NCBI GenBank assembly: GCA_036389275.1 | Contig: DASVQE010000093.1 | Coordinates: forward strand, 1 to 64,000 | Source of the DNA: QHVT01 sp036389275 | Lineage (GTDB): Bacteria > Acidobacteriota > Thermoanaerobaculia > Gp7-AA8 | Direction: 5' to 3' | Length of the DNA stretch: 64,000 nt | Shown: positions 35,665 through 43,603 of the stretch, in pieces | Position numbering within the stretch: position 1 is the first letter of the stretch | How the letters are laid out: each line of letters starts with the position of its first letter | The notes under the pieces: generated by a model | Database searches by the model: none | What the model was told of the DNA's origin: nothing | What the model saw: only the letters and a program-made list of their open reading frames with translations | Translations under genes and position numbers: made by a program

Positions 35665-36459
35665 TCACTTCACCGAGAACCATTTGGCGATCTTCTTCAC
35701 GTCGTCGACGATCGCCGGCACGACCACGCCGACCACCTCGAGATGGTCGCGCGTCTCCATCAGCATCTTCTGCAGCGTGGCCTCGTCCCAGGTGCGTGGT
35801 CGCGAGGCGGACTGCACGAAGTAATCGACCCAGTCGGCGAGATAGGCGCGGCGCGTGCGCGTGAGCACCTGCACGCAGCCGGCCTGTCCCGCTTTCGGCG
35901 AGTCGCCGAGCGGAGTGAGCGCGGTGACAAAGTACGGACCGCGGCGCGTCTCGCCGAGGCGGTCGAGGATGCGGCGGGCGCGCGCGTGGTTGTAGTGCGC
36001 GAGGATCCAGCGCGCCAGCTCTTTGCGGTCCTTCCCTACCGCCGGCGCGGCGGTGGTCGGGAAGAAGAAGACGTTCAGCTCCGAGCGCGGATTGTTCGCG
36101 AGCGCCGTCGGCAGATCGTCCGCGACGTGCAGCAGCCGCTCGATCACGTGCAGCGCGGTGTCGATCTCGTCGGCGTTCTGCGGCACGTCGCGAATGAGCA
36201 CGTACGAGTAGAGCCCGAAGCCCGACGGCTCCGGCGCGCCGGTAGGCCAGACCGCCCACGCCGGCTCGAAGACGGCGGTCGCCGTCTCTATCGTCGTGGT
36301 TGTCGTCGCCGGCACGGTGGTCGTCGGCAGCGGCAACGGCGGCAACGCGGCGGTGGGCGGCGGCTCGGCGGAAGTCGGAGGTGGTGAGGTCGTCATGCCG
36401 CTGCTCGCGCAGCGCAGCGTCACGATGGTGATCAACACGAGCAGCCAGCGCGTTCTCAC
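35665..36459 (-). CDS. secreted/anchored protein with Thr/Pro linker, 264 aa
   Basis: I do not recognise the family. The GTG at 36459 has GGAGGAAGGC upstream and overlaps the stop of the small upstream gene (GTGA). After a signal-like helix (RWLLVLITIVTLRC, possibly lipidated although the residue before Cys is Arg) comes a Pro/Thr-rich linker with runs of Thr. A globular domain of about 200 residues follows, with LSYVLIRD-like strands and a helix-rich end (YFVQSASRPRTWDEATLQKMLMETRDHLEVVGVVV, shown in parts: WDEATLQKML, VVVPAIVDDVKKIAKWF). It converges with the PycTM-like gene, with 4 nt between stops. Confidence 0.65.
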   Translation of the reverse strand: MRTRWLLVLITIVTLRCASSGMTTSPPPTSAEPPPTAALPPLPLPTTTVPATTTTTIETATAVFEPAWAVWPTGAPEPSGFGLYSYVLIRDVPQNADEIDTALHVIERLLHVADDLPTALANNPRSELNVFFFPTTAAPAVGKDRKELARWILAHYNHARARRILDRLGETRRGPYFVTALTPLGDSPKAGQAGCVQVLTRTRRAYLADWVDYFVQSASRPRTWDEATLQKMLMETRDHLEVVGVVVPAIVDDVKKIAKWFSVK

Positions 36460-36635
36460 GCCTTCCTCCGGAAGAAGACCCGCCCGATCACCTCGATGAT
36501 GGCGAAGACGACGATCACCACGCCGAGGGTGGCGCCGGTGCCGAGCGGCACATCGGCGGCGTAGAAGATGATGGCGATGGCGGCGGCGATGACCACGCCG
36601 AGGAGCACGCGCGTGCGGACGCGGGAAAAATCCAT
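36456..36635 (-). CDS. small two-helix membrane protein, 59 aa
   Basis: This is a short gene with ATG at 36635 and TGA overlapping the next start (GTGA). The product starts MDFSRVRTRVLLGVVIAAAI and has two hydrophobic helices separated by YAADVPLGTG, ending with the basic tail FFRRKA. The tight coupling to the downstream gene and the clean hydrophobic pattern support it as real. The function is unknown; small proteins of this kind often accompany envelope proteins. Confidence 0.7.
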   Translation of the reverse strand: MDFSRVRTRVLLGVVIAAAIAIIFYAADVPLGTGATLGVVIVVFAIIEVIGRVFFRRKA

Positions 36636-36694
36636 CTTCCATAGGAGAGACGCGGCGCGCGCGATTCCCTACCTCCCGTTGCTAGACTGCGCCC

Positions 36695-37894
36695 GTGCGA
36701 CGACTCCTGCCTCTCCTTCTCCTTCTCTTCTCTGCCGCCGCGGTTGCGAAGCCGATTGTCATTCGCGCGCCGCGCGTCATCGACGGACGCGGACATCTGC
36801 TGCGCAACGCGGCGGTGGTCGTCGACGGGACGAAGATCGTGCGCGTCGAGGAGCATCCGCGGCACGTCGACGTCGAGCTGCGCGACGCGACGCTGATGCC
36901 CGGCGGCATCGACACGCACGTGCACATCGCCTGGCACTTCGACCGCGACGGCCGCTCGCACGACGACGAGACGGACCGCAACGAGTCGCCCGCGGAGAGC
37001 GCGCTGTACGCGGCGGAGAATGCGTACAAGACGCTGATGGGCGGCATCACCACCGTGCAGTCCCTCGGCGCGCCGATGGACAAGCCGCTGCGTGACGCCA
37101 TCGCGCGCGGCGTGCTGCCCGGCCCGCGGATCCTCACCGCCATCGATCCGCTTTACGACGAAAAGCTCTCCGCGGCCGAGCTGCGCGCGCAGGTCGGCCA
37201 CGCCGCGGACGAAGGAGCCGACGTCATCAAGGTCTTTGCGTCGCAGAGCATCCGCACCGGCGGCGCGCCGACGATGTCGCAGGAGCAGATGGACGCGATC
37301 TGCGGCGAGGCGAAGCAGCGGCATCTGCGCGTGGCGGTGCACGCGCACGGTCCGGAGAGCGTGGCCCGCGCGGTGCGCGCCGGCTGCACGTCCGTCGAGC
37401 ATGGCGCGCTGATCGGCCAGCCGGAGCTCGACCTGATGGCCGCGCACGGGACGTACTTTGATCCGAACACGGACCTGATCTTCCGCAATTACTTCGAGAA
37501 CAAGCAGCACTTCCTCGGCATCGGCAGCTACACCGAGGAAGGCTTCGCGGCGATGGCGAAAGCGGTGCCGCGGGTGCTGGACGTGTTCAAGAAAGGGCTG
37601 CAGACGAAGAACCTCAAGATCGTCTTCGGCACCGACGCCGTAGCCGGCTCGCACGGGCGCAACTTCCAGGAGCTGATCTACCGCGTCCGCACCGGCGGCC
37701 AGGCTCCGATGGCGGCCATCACCTCCGCCACTTCGCTGGCCGCCGAGTCCCTCGGCCTGGGGAGCGTCACCGGCACCATCGCGCCCGGCTACGAAGCGGA
37801 TCTCATTGGAATTGCAGGAGATCCGCTGCAGGACATCGGCGCGCTGGAGCACGTGGTGTTCGTGATGAAAGCCGGGACGATCTTCAAACAGTAG
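36695..37894 (+). CDS. secreted metal-dependent amidohydrolase, 399 aa
   Basis: A GTG start at 36695 is followed by a signal peptide (LLPLLLLLFSAAAVA). The amidohydrolase metal site begins with H75-x-H77 in GIDTHVHIAWH. The later landmarks are ADVIKVFAS (likely carboxylated Lys), VAVHAHG, SVEHGALI and FGTDAVAG. The closest functional group is the Xaa-Pro dipeptidase/imidazolonepropionase-like set (COG1228), many of which are periplasmic dipeptidases. The length is normal. It is divergent from the small membrane protein gene. Confidence 0.88.
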   Translation: MRRLLPLLLLLFSAAAVAKPIVIRAPRVIDGRGHLLRNAAVVVDGTKIVRVEEHPRHVDVELRDATLMPGGIDTHVHIAWHFDRDGRSHDDETDRNESPAESALYAAENAYKTLMGGITTVQSLGAPMDKPLRDAIARGVLPGPRILTAIDPLYDEKLSAAELRAQVGHAADEGADVIKVFASQSIRTGGAPTMSQEQMDAICGEAKQRHLRVAVHAHGPESVARAVRAGCTSVEHGALIGQPELDLMAAHGTYFDPNTDLIFRNYFENKQHFLGIGSYTEEGFAAMAKAVPRVLDVFKKGLQTKNLKIVFGTDAVAGSHGRNFQELIYRVRTGGQAPMAAITSATSLAAESLGLGSVTGTIAPGYEADLIGIAGDPLQDIGALEHVVFVMKAGTIFKQ

Positions 37895-37960
37895 CTGAGC
37901 CCGGCACGTGGCGGTAGTAGCGCCGCGACCACGGTACGCGGTGTGCATCCGGGCGCAGCC

Positions 37961-40900
37961 ATGATGAATCTGCTCGCCGACCGCCGACTCGTCTCACTGC
38001 TGTCTGCATTCGCCTTCCTCGTCGCCTCCTGCTCCCACACCGATCCGAGCGCGCGCATCGCCCGAGTGCGAGAGGCGCGCGAAGCGCATGCGAATGCGTC
38101 GCTCGAACGGGACGAGGAGCGCGAGCTCGAGCCGGCGCAGGAGCTGATCCTGCGCGAGCAGGAGCTCGAGACCATCCGCAGCGCGCCGCAGGACCACGTA
38201 CCGCCCGCCGCGCTCGCGAGCGCCGTCGCGCAACGCGACGCGATGACGAAGGACGCCAGCGTTCCCGGCACCGCCGGCAGCTGGTCGCCCATCGGCCAGG
38301 GACCGCTCATTCTCGACAGCGCGAACTACGGCGCGGTCGGCGGCTACGGCTGGGTGCACGTGGCCGGCCGCATCGACAGCTTGAAGTACGACCCGGTCGG
38401 CAAGCGGCTCTTCGCGTCGAAGGGCACCGGCGGCGTCTGGATGTCGACCGACTTCGGCGAGAACTGGACCTCGATCGGCGACTCGCTGCCGAGCCAGATC
38501 GTCGGCGCCGTCGGCTGGACTCCCGCGAACGGCGGCACGGTCCTGGCCATCGGCGGCGAGCCGCTCATCGGCGGCGGCTTCGCCTTCGCCGGCATCGGCG
38601 CGTTCTACAGCAACGATCTCGGACGCACCTGGAACAAGGCCATCGGCGTGCCGGAAGGCGCGCTCGGCATGGCCATCGAAGCCGATCCTTCCGATCCGTA
38701 CAAGGTCTACGCTGCGACGTCGTTCGGCCTCTATCGCTCGACCGACGGCGGACGGACGTACACCAACGTGAATCTGCCGACCGGCGACTGCGCCGGCAAG
38801 CCGGGCACCGGCACCTGCTTCTTCGCCAACGTCGTCACCGACGTGGAGATCGTCGCGCCGGGCGGCGTGAACACCACCACGCCTCCGGGCACGGTCATCG
38901 CGGCAGTCGGTTGGATCCGCGGCGCGTACAAGAATCCCGACGGCACGATCCAGTCGCCGCGCAACGGTCTCTATCGCTCGACCACCGGCGAGCCGGGTTC
39001 CTTCGTGAAGGTCGAGCCGCTCGCCGGCACCTTCACGCAGCAGGAGCGCATCGGCCGCATGCAGTTCGGCAAAGTCAGCGGACCGGCGCAGGATCACGAT
39101 TACCTCTACGCGATGGTGCAGGACGCGCAGGCGCTCAACGGGCAGCTCGACATCCTCGACATCCCCGTCCCCGATCCGCGCGAGTCGGTCACCGGCGGCA
39201 CGGTGTTCAACGGGATCTACGTCTCGTCCGACTTCGGTCTGAGCTGGAAGCTGATGGCGGACGACAACGCCATCGCCAAGAATCCGGCGACCGGCTCAGC
39301 GCTGATCGGACTCAACTCCGCCACCGGCTACGAGCCGGGCGTGCAGGCCTGGTACAACATGTGGGTCGCCGCCGACCCGACGCGGCAGACCAGCGACGGC
39401 GTTCCGACGCGTCTCGCCTTCGGCCTCGAAGAGGTGTGGCAGAACGAAGTGACGAGCGTGCCGATGAACGGCCCCACGACGTTCAAGGTGATCGGCCGTT
39501 ACGCGAACGCGTGCGCCGGCCTGCTCACCGGCGAGGTCTGCCCGACGTTCCGCGAGCCGAGCAGCAGCTCCGGCACGACGACGCATCCCGATCAGCACGA
39601 CGGCCTCTGGATCCCGCGCGCCGACGGCGGCGTGTATCTCGCGATCGGCAACGACGGCGGCTTCTATCGCGCCGACGGCGCCGGCGAGCTCGATAACGGG
39701 AAGTGGGGCAACGGCAATCAGAACGGCTTCGTGTCGCTGCTGCCGTACGACGCGGCGATGGCGAACGACGGCACGGTGTGGGCCGGCCTGCAGGACAACG
39801 GGCAGATGAAGATCACGCCCGACGGAAAGAAGTACATGACGTACGGCGGCGACGGCGGCCTCACCGACGTCGATCCGTACGACAGCAACGTCGCGTACGA
39901 GGAGTATGTCTACGGCGCGATGAAGGCCACCACTGACGGCGGCAAGAGCTGGCGCTCGATGGATCCGGGCCTCACCGGCGCACGTTTCGTGGCGCCGTTC
40001 AAGATGGATTCGGCCAAGTCGACGCACCTCGTCGCCGGCGGCAACGAGATCGTCGAGACGATCTACGGTCCCGAGACGAACGGTCCCGACGCCACCGGCG
40101 CCTGCACGCTGAACTGCTGGCAGACGGTGTTCGACCTCGGCACGCGCAATCATCCCGGCGATCCGGCCGCGGCACCGCCGACGGTCGACGCGGCGAGCGA
40201 TCCGCTGCTCACCACGTCTGCGATCGACACCTACGGCGACGCCACGTACGCCGCGTGGTGCGGGCCCTGCAACATCCGCAACGCCTACTGGGGCTTCAAG
40301 AGCGGCCTCGCCACGAACGTCGGCGGCACGCTTCCGCCGAAGAAGATGAGCGGCGACGGCTGGCACATCGCGTCCGCCAAAGGCCTGCCGAATCGCTTCA
40401 TCACTTCGGTATTCGTCGATCCGCGCAACATCCACACGGTCTACGTCACCCTCGGCGGCTACAGCGCGCCGTGGTATCCGCCGGGATCGAACGGCGACTC
40501 GAACGCGAACATCGGCCAGGGACATCTCTTCAAGTCGACCGACGGCGGCGAGAACTTCACCGACATCTCCGGCAATCTGCCGGACGTGCCCGCGACGGCG
40601 TTCGTGCTGCGCGGCGGCCAGCTCATCGTCGGCACCGACATCGGCGTGTTTGCGTCCGACGCAAAAGGCGGCAAGAAGTTCTCGCCGCTGCAGGGACTGC
40701 CGGTCGTGCCGATCACCAACGTCACGCTCAAGCCGAACGATCCCGATCTGCTGGTCGTGGCCACTTTCGGGCGCGGCGTCTGGAGCTATCGCTTCACGGA
40801 GTCGCTGAAGAAGCCGCCGGTCGCAGCCGGACCGAGCACCTGCATCAACTCGACGGAAGCTCCGCCGTCGTCGTTCGGCACGGCCACCGTGGCCGGCCCG

Positions 40901-41404
40901 TACAACTTCGAGGCGGACGAAAACGGCTGGACCGCCGGCTCGACGAACGCGACGTTCGCGATGTGGCGGCGCCTCGCGCCGGGCAATCTCTCCACGTTCG
41001 GATTCGCCGCGTCGCCGTACAACAACTCCTATCCGCTCACCGACACGACCTCGACGATGCTGATGTCGCCGTCGATCGTGCAGTCCGGCGGCTGGCTCTT
41101 CGTCGAAGTCGCGAACAAGCGCGATCTCGAGGCGGGCTTCGACTGGATGATTCCCGAATGGTCGTGCGACGGCGGCGCGTCGTGGACGCCGATTCTCTAC
41201 CGCTGGGACGCGGCCGCCGGCGCCTGGGGCTCCTCCGCGATGACCGGCCAGAACCCCAGCTATCCGCTGTACGACGTCGAGAAGCTGGCGTTCAAAGCGC
41301 CGGCAGGAGCGATCAAGATCCGCTTCCGCGTCACCGCCGATCAACTCGGCGGCTCGCCGGTCTACCTCGGCTCGTTCGTCGACGACATCGTGATCAAGAA
41401 GTAA
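37961..41404 (+). CDS. large Asp-box beta-propeller lipoprotein (sortilin/BNR-like), 1147 aa
   Basis: The ATG at 37961 gives a lipoprotein signal (SLLSAFAFLVASCSH). An alpha-helical charged segment of about 70 residues follows. A long series of Asp-box (S/T-x-D-x-G-x-x-W/F) motifs comes next: STDFGENWTSIG, SNDLGRTWNKAIG, STDGGRTYTNV, SSDFGLSWKLM, TTDGGKSWRSMD and STDGGENFTDIS. These define one or two beta-propellers as in VPS10/sortilin and photosystem-assembly proteins. The last 200 residues look like a beta-sandwich with EADENGWTAGS. It is a cell-surface protein; sialidase activity cannot be claimed from Asp-boxes alone. A terminator follows. Confidence 0.85.
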   Translation: MMNLLADRRLVSLLSAFAFLVASCSHTDPSARIARVREAREAHANASLERDEERELEPAQELILREQELETIRSAPQDHVPPAALASAVAQRDAMTKDASVPGTAGSWSPIGQGPLILDSANYGAVGGYGWVHVAGRIDSLKYDPVGKRLFASKGTGGVWMSTDFGENWTSIGDSLPSQIVGAVGWTPANGGTVLAIGGEPLIGGGFAFAGIGAFYSNDLGRTWNKAIGVPEGALGMAIEADPSDPYKVYAATSFGLYRSTDGGRTYTNVNLPTGDCAGKPGTGTCFFANVVTDVEIVAPGGVNTTTPPGTVIAAVGWIRGAYKNPDGTIQSPRNGLYRSTTGEPGSFVKVEPLAGTFTQQERIGRMQFGKVSGPAQDHDYLYAMVQDAQALNGQLDILDIPVPDPRESVTGGTVFNGIYVSSDFGLSWKLMADDNAIAKNPATGSALIGLNSATGYEPGVQAWYNMWVAADPTRQTSDGVPTRLAFGLEEVWQNEVTSVPMNGPTTFKVIGRYANACAGLLTGEVCPTFREPSSSSGTTTHPDQHDGLWIPRADGGVYLAIGNDGGFYRADGAGELDNGKWGNGNQNGFVSLLPYDAAMANDGTVWAGLQDNGQMKITPDGKKYMTYGGDGGLTDVDPYDSNVAYEEYVYGAMKATTDGGKSWRSMDPGLTGARFVAPFKMDSAKSTHLVAGGNEIVETIYGPETNGPDATGACTLNCWQTVFDLGTRNHPGDPAAAPPTVDAASDPLLTTSAIDTYGDATYAAWCGPCNIRNAYWGFKSGLATNVGGTLPPKKMSGDGWHIASAKGLPNRFITSVFVDPRNIHTVYVTLGGYSAPWYPPGSNGDSNANIGQGHLFKSTDGGENFTDISGNLPDVPATAFVLRGGQLIVGTDIGVFASDAKGGKKFSPLQGLPVVPITNVTLKPNDPDLLVVATFGRGVWSYRFTESLKKPPVAAGPSTCINSTEAPPSSFGTATVAGPYNFEADENGWTAGSTNATFAMWRRLAPGNLSTFGFAASPYNNSYPLTDTTSTMLMSPSIVQSGGWLFVEVANKRDLEAGFDWMIPEWSCDGGASWTPILYRWDAAAGAWGSSAMTGQNPSYPLYDVEKLAFKAPAGAIKIRFRVTADQLGGSPVYLGSFVDDIVIKK

Positions 41405-41428
41405 ATCGCACCGACGCGCAACTACACT

Positions 41429-41462
41429 CGGGCGGCCTGCAAGGGCCGCCCGTTTTCTTTTT
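41429..41462 (+). terminator. rho-independent terminator
   Basis: A perfect 9-bp stem (CGGGCGGCC at 41429-41437 with GGCCGCCCG at 41444-41452) closes a six-base loop and is followed by TTTTCTTTTT. It sits 24 bp after the stop of the beta-propeller lipoprotein gene. Confidence 0.9.
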
Positions 41463-41523
41463 GGAGCGAGGCGAAGGATTTTTCTCGCGGCGCCGGTCCA
41501 ACGGGGCGAACGGAGAAAACGAC

Positions 41524-42129
41524 ATGCACACGCGCTTTGCCACACTCCTCCTCTGCTGCCTCGCACTCACCGCGCCGCTCTTCGCGCAGTCGAACGCGCT
41601 CACGCTCTGGCTCACCACCTCGCACAACGCCGACGGCGGGCCGGTCGGCGATCCGGCCGACAACCTGCGCGCGCAGTTCGACGACGGCAGCGGCTATGGC
41701 GCGAGCTACAGCCGCGCGCTGCCGCACCGCCTCTCGGCTGAGATCGCGGCCTTCCGCGTTTCTGCCGGCGCGTCGCTGCGCGATCCCGACGAGACGGTGT
41801 CGGCCGGCGACGTCGAGATCACGCCGATCACCGCGATGCTGCGCCTCGACGTGATCCGCGCCGGCGCATTCAGCGCGCATGTCGGAGCGGGCGCCGCGTA
41901 CGTGATGGTCGACGATCTCTCCAGCCGCGAGCTGCAGTTCGCAGGCGCCGGCACGATCAACCTCGACGACGAGACCACCTACGTGGCCGGAGCCGGAGCG
42001 GAGTGGTCGTTCGGACGTTGGGCGATCGCGGCGGACGCGCGCTACCTGCCGCTGACGCTGCACGCGCCGAACGGCGAAGTCGATCTCGATCCGCTGCTCC
42101 TCTCCGCCGGCGTGCGCGTGCGGTTCTGA
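41524..42129 (+). CDS. OmpW-like outer-membrane beta-barrel protein, 201 aa
   Basis: A signal peptide ending in APLFAQS precedes a run of amphipathic strands (YGASYSRALPHRLSAEIAAF, LDVIRAGAFSAHVGAGAAYV, AEWSFGRWAIAADARYLPL). The final strand LLLSAGVRVRF ends in Phe, the usual OmpW-type barrel ending recognised by the Bam machinery. The ligand is unknown. A sigma-factor gene starts 2 nt after its stop, so it may be the first gene of the sigma/FecR/TonB receptor transcript. Confidence 0.82.
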   Translation: MHTRFATLLLCCLALTAPLFAQSNALTLWLTTSHNADGGPVGDPADNLRAQFDDGSGYGASYSRALPHRLSAEIAAFRVSAGASLRDPDETVSAGDVEITPITAMLRLDVIRAGAFSAHVGAGAAYVMVDDLSSRELQFAGAGTINLDDETTYVAGAGAEWSFGRWAIAADARYLPLTLHAPNGEVDLDPLLLSAGVRVRF

Positions 42130-42131
42130 AG

Positions 42132-42713
42132 ATGAGCGCCGACCACGCCGACCGCTTCCTCGTCGCCCGCCTGCTGCGCGGCGACGAGGAAGCATTCGCG
42201 CAGTTCTTCGAGGCGAGCTTCGCGCCGCTGTTCCGCTTCGCGCTCTCGCGCGTCGGCGGCGACGCGGATGCGGCCGAAGAGCTCGCGCAGACGACGCTCT
42301 GCCGCGCGGTGCGCAAGCTCGCCACCTATCGCGGCGAAGCGGCGCTGCTGACCTGGCTCACGACGATCTGCCGCCGCGAGATCGCCGACTACTACGAACG
42401 ACGAAAGAAGGTGCCGCCGATGATCGATCTGGCCGAGGACGTTCCGGAGATCCGCGCAGCGCTCGAGTCGATGAGAGCGGGCGACGAGGCGGCGCGCCGC
42501 GATGCCGCGCGGCTCGTGCAGGTCGTGCTCGACCGGCTGCCGTCGCGCTACGGCGACGCGCTCGAATGGAAGTACATCGACGGCCTGTCCGTCGCCGAGA
42601 TCGGCACGCGCCTCGGCGTGGCCACGAAGGCGGCGGAGTCGCTGCTGACGCGCGCACGCGCCGCGTTCCGCGACGCATTCACCGCCGCGTACGGAAGTGA
42701 GGTGACGCCGTGA
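42132..42713 (+). CDS. ECF RNA polymerase sigma factor, 193 aa
   Basis: Region 2 (FFEASFAPLFRFALSRVGGDADAAEELAQTTLCRAV) and region 4 (RLPSRYGDALEWKYIDGLSVAEIGTRLGV) are both complete and the length is normal. The ATG at 42132 lies 2 nt after the OmpW-like gene. The stop overlaps the FecR gene start (GTGA). It presumably directs transcription of the receptor unit in a surface-signalling circuit with the adjacent FecR and TonB receptor. Confidence 0.92.
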   Translation: MSADHADRFLVARLLRGDEEAFAQFFEASFAPLFRFALSRVGGDADAAEELAQTTLCRAVRKLATYRGEAALLTWLTTICRREIADYYERRKKVPPMIDLAEDVPEIRAALESMRAGDEAARRDAARLVQVVLDRLPSRYGDALEWKYIDGLSVAEIGTRLGVATKAAESLLTRARAAFRDAFTAAYGSEVTP

Positions 42714-43603
42714 ACGACGACCCGATCGAGACCCTGGTGCGGCTGGCCGGACGCCGTCCGCGGCCGGATGCCGACGCCGAAGCGCGCGTGCGCGCGGCGG
42801 TGCAGGCGGAGTGGCAGCGCGGCGTGCGCGCGCGGCGACGGACGCGTTTCGGCGCGCTCGCGGCAGCCGCGGCGATCGCCGTCATCGTGGCCACGCTCAC
42901 CCTGCGTACGCCGGCGCCGAAGGTCATAGCGCCGGCGGCGATCGTGGCGCGCGTCGAGAGCGTGCACGGCGCGAGCGCCCTCGCCGCCGGCATGAACCTG
43001 CGGGCCGGTGCGCGCGTCGCGCTGCCGGAGCACGCCACTGCCTCGCTGTCGTGGAACGGCGTGACACTACGGATCGATGGATTGACGGAGTTGCGGATCG
43101 ACGGACCTGCGTCCGCGACGCTGACGCGCGGCGCGGTCTACGTCGCCACCGGCAACGTGCGCGGCGTAATCGTGCGCACGCCGTTCGGCGAAGTGCGCGA
43201 CGTCGGCACGACCTTCGAGGTGCGCGTCCGCGGCGATGCCACGCGCGTGCGCGTTCGCGACGGCGCCGTGACGTTGCGCGGCGCGACGGCGCAGCGCGGC
43301 ATCGAGCTCACCGCCACGCGGAGCGCGGTGGCGCGGCGCAGCATCGACGTCAGCGGCAATGAGTGGTCGTGGATCGAGCGCGCCGCGCCGCCGGTCGTGC
43401 TCGAAGGCACGACGCTCGACGACGTGGTCGCGCGGGTGGCCACCGAAAAAGGGCTGCGCGTGGAATGGCGCGGCGGCGCGCGCGACGTCGCCTTGCATGG
43501 CTCGACGCCGCTCACCCTCGACGAGGCGCTCGACGCCGCGACGGCGGCCAGCGGCGCGACCTACACCATCGAAGGTCAGCGCCTGATCGTGAGGACGCGA
43601 TGA
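42710..43603 (+). CDS. FecR-type anti-sigma regulator with STN-like C-terminus, 297 aa
   Basis: A cytoplasmic N-terminal segment (sigma-binding side) precedes one membrane helix (FGALAAAAAIAVIVATLTL) and a FecR domain (LTRGAVYVATGNVRGVIVRTPFGEVRDVGTTFEVRV). The C-terminal 70 residues (LEGTTLDDVVARVATEKGLRV and later LTLDEALDAATAASGATYTIEGQRLIV) look like an STN or secretin-type short domain. The GTG start overlaps the sigma stop and the end overlaps the receptor start. It should pass the receptor signal to the sigma factor. Confidence 0.9.
   Translation: MNDDPIETLVRLAGRRPRPDADAEARVRAAVQAEWQRGVRARRRTRFGALAAAAAIAVIVATLTLRTPAPKVIAPAAIVARVESVHGASALAAGMNLRAGARVALPEHATASLSWNGVTLRIDGLTELRIDGPASATLTRGAVYVATGNVRGVIVRTPFGEVRDVGTTFEVRVRGDATRVRVRDGAVTLRGATAQRGIELTATRSAVARRSIDVSGNEWSWIERAAPPVVLEGTTLDDVVARVATEKGLRVEWRGGARDVALHGSTPLTLDEALDAATAASGATYTIEGQRLIVRTR

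Noticed and set aside
37961..41404. Sialidase annotation for the Asp-box protein
   Set aside because: Asp-boxes only indicate a beta-propeller; the catalytic Arg triad and Tyr of sialidases cannot be identified.
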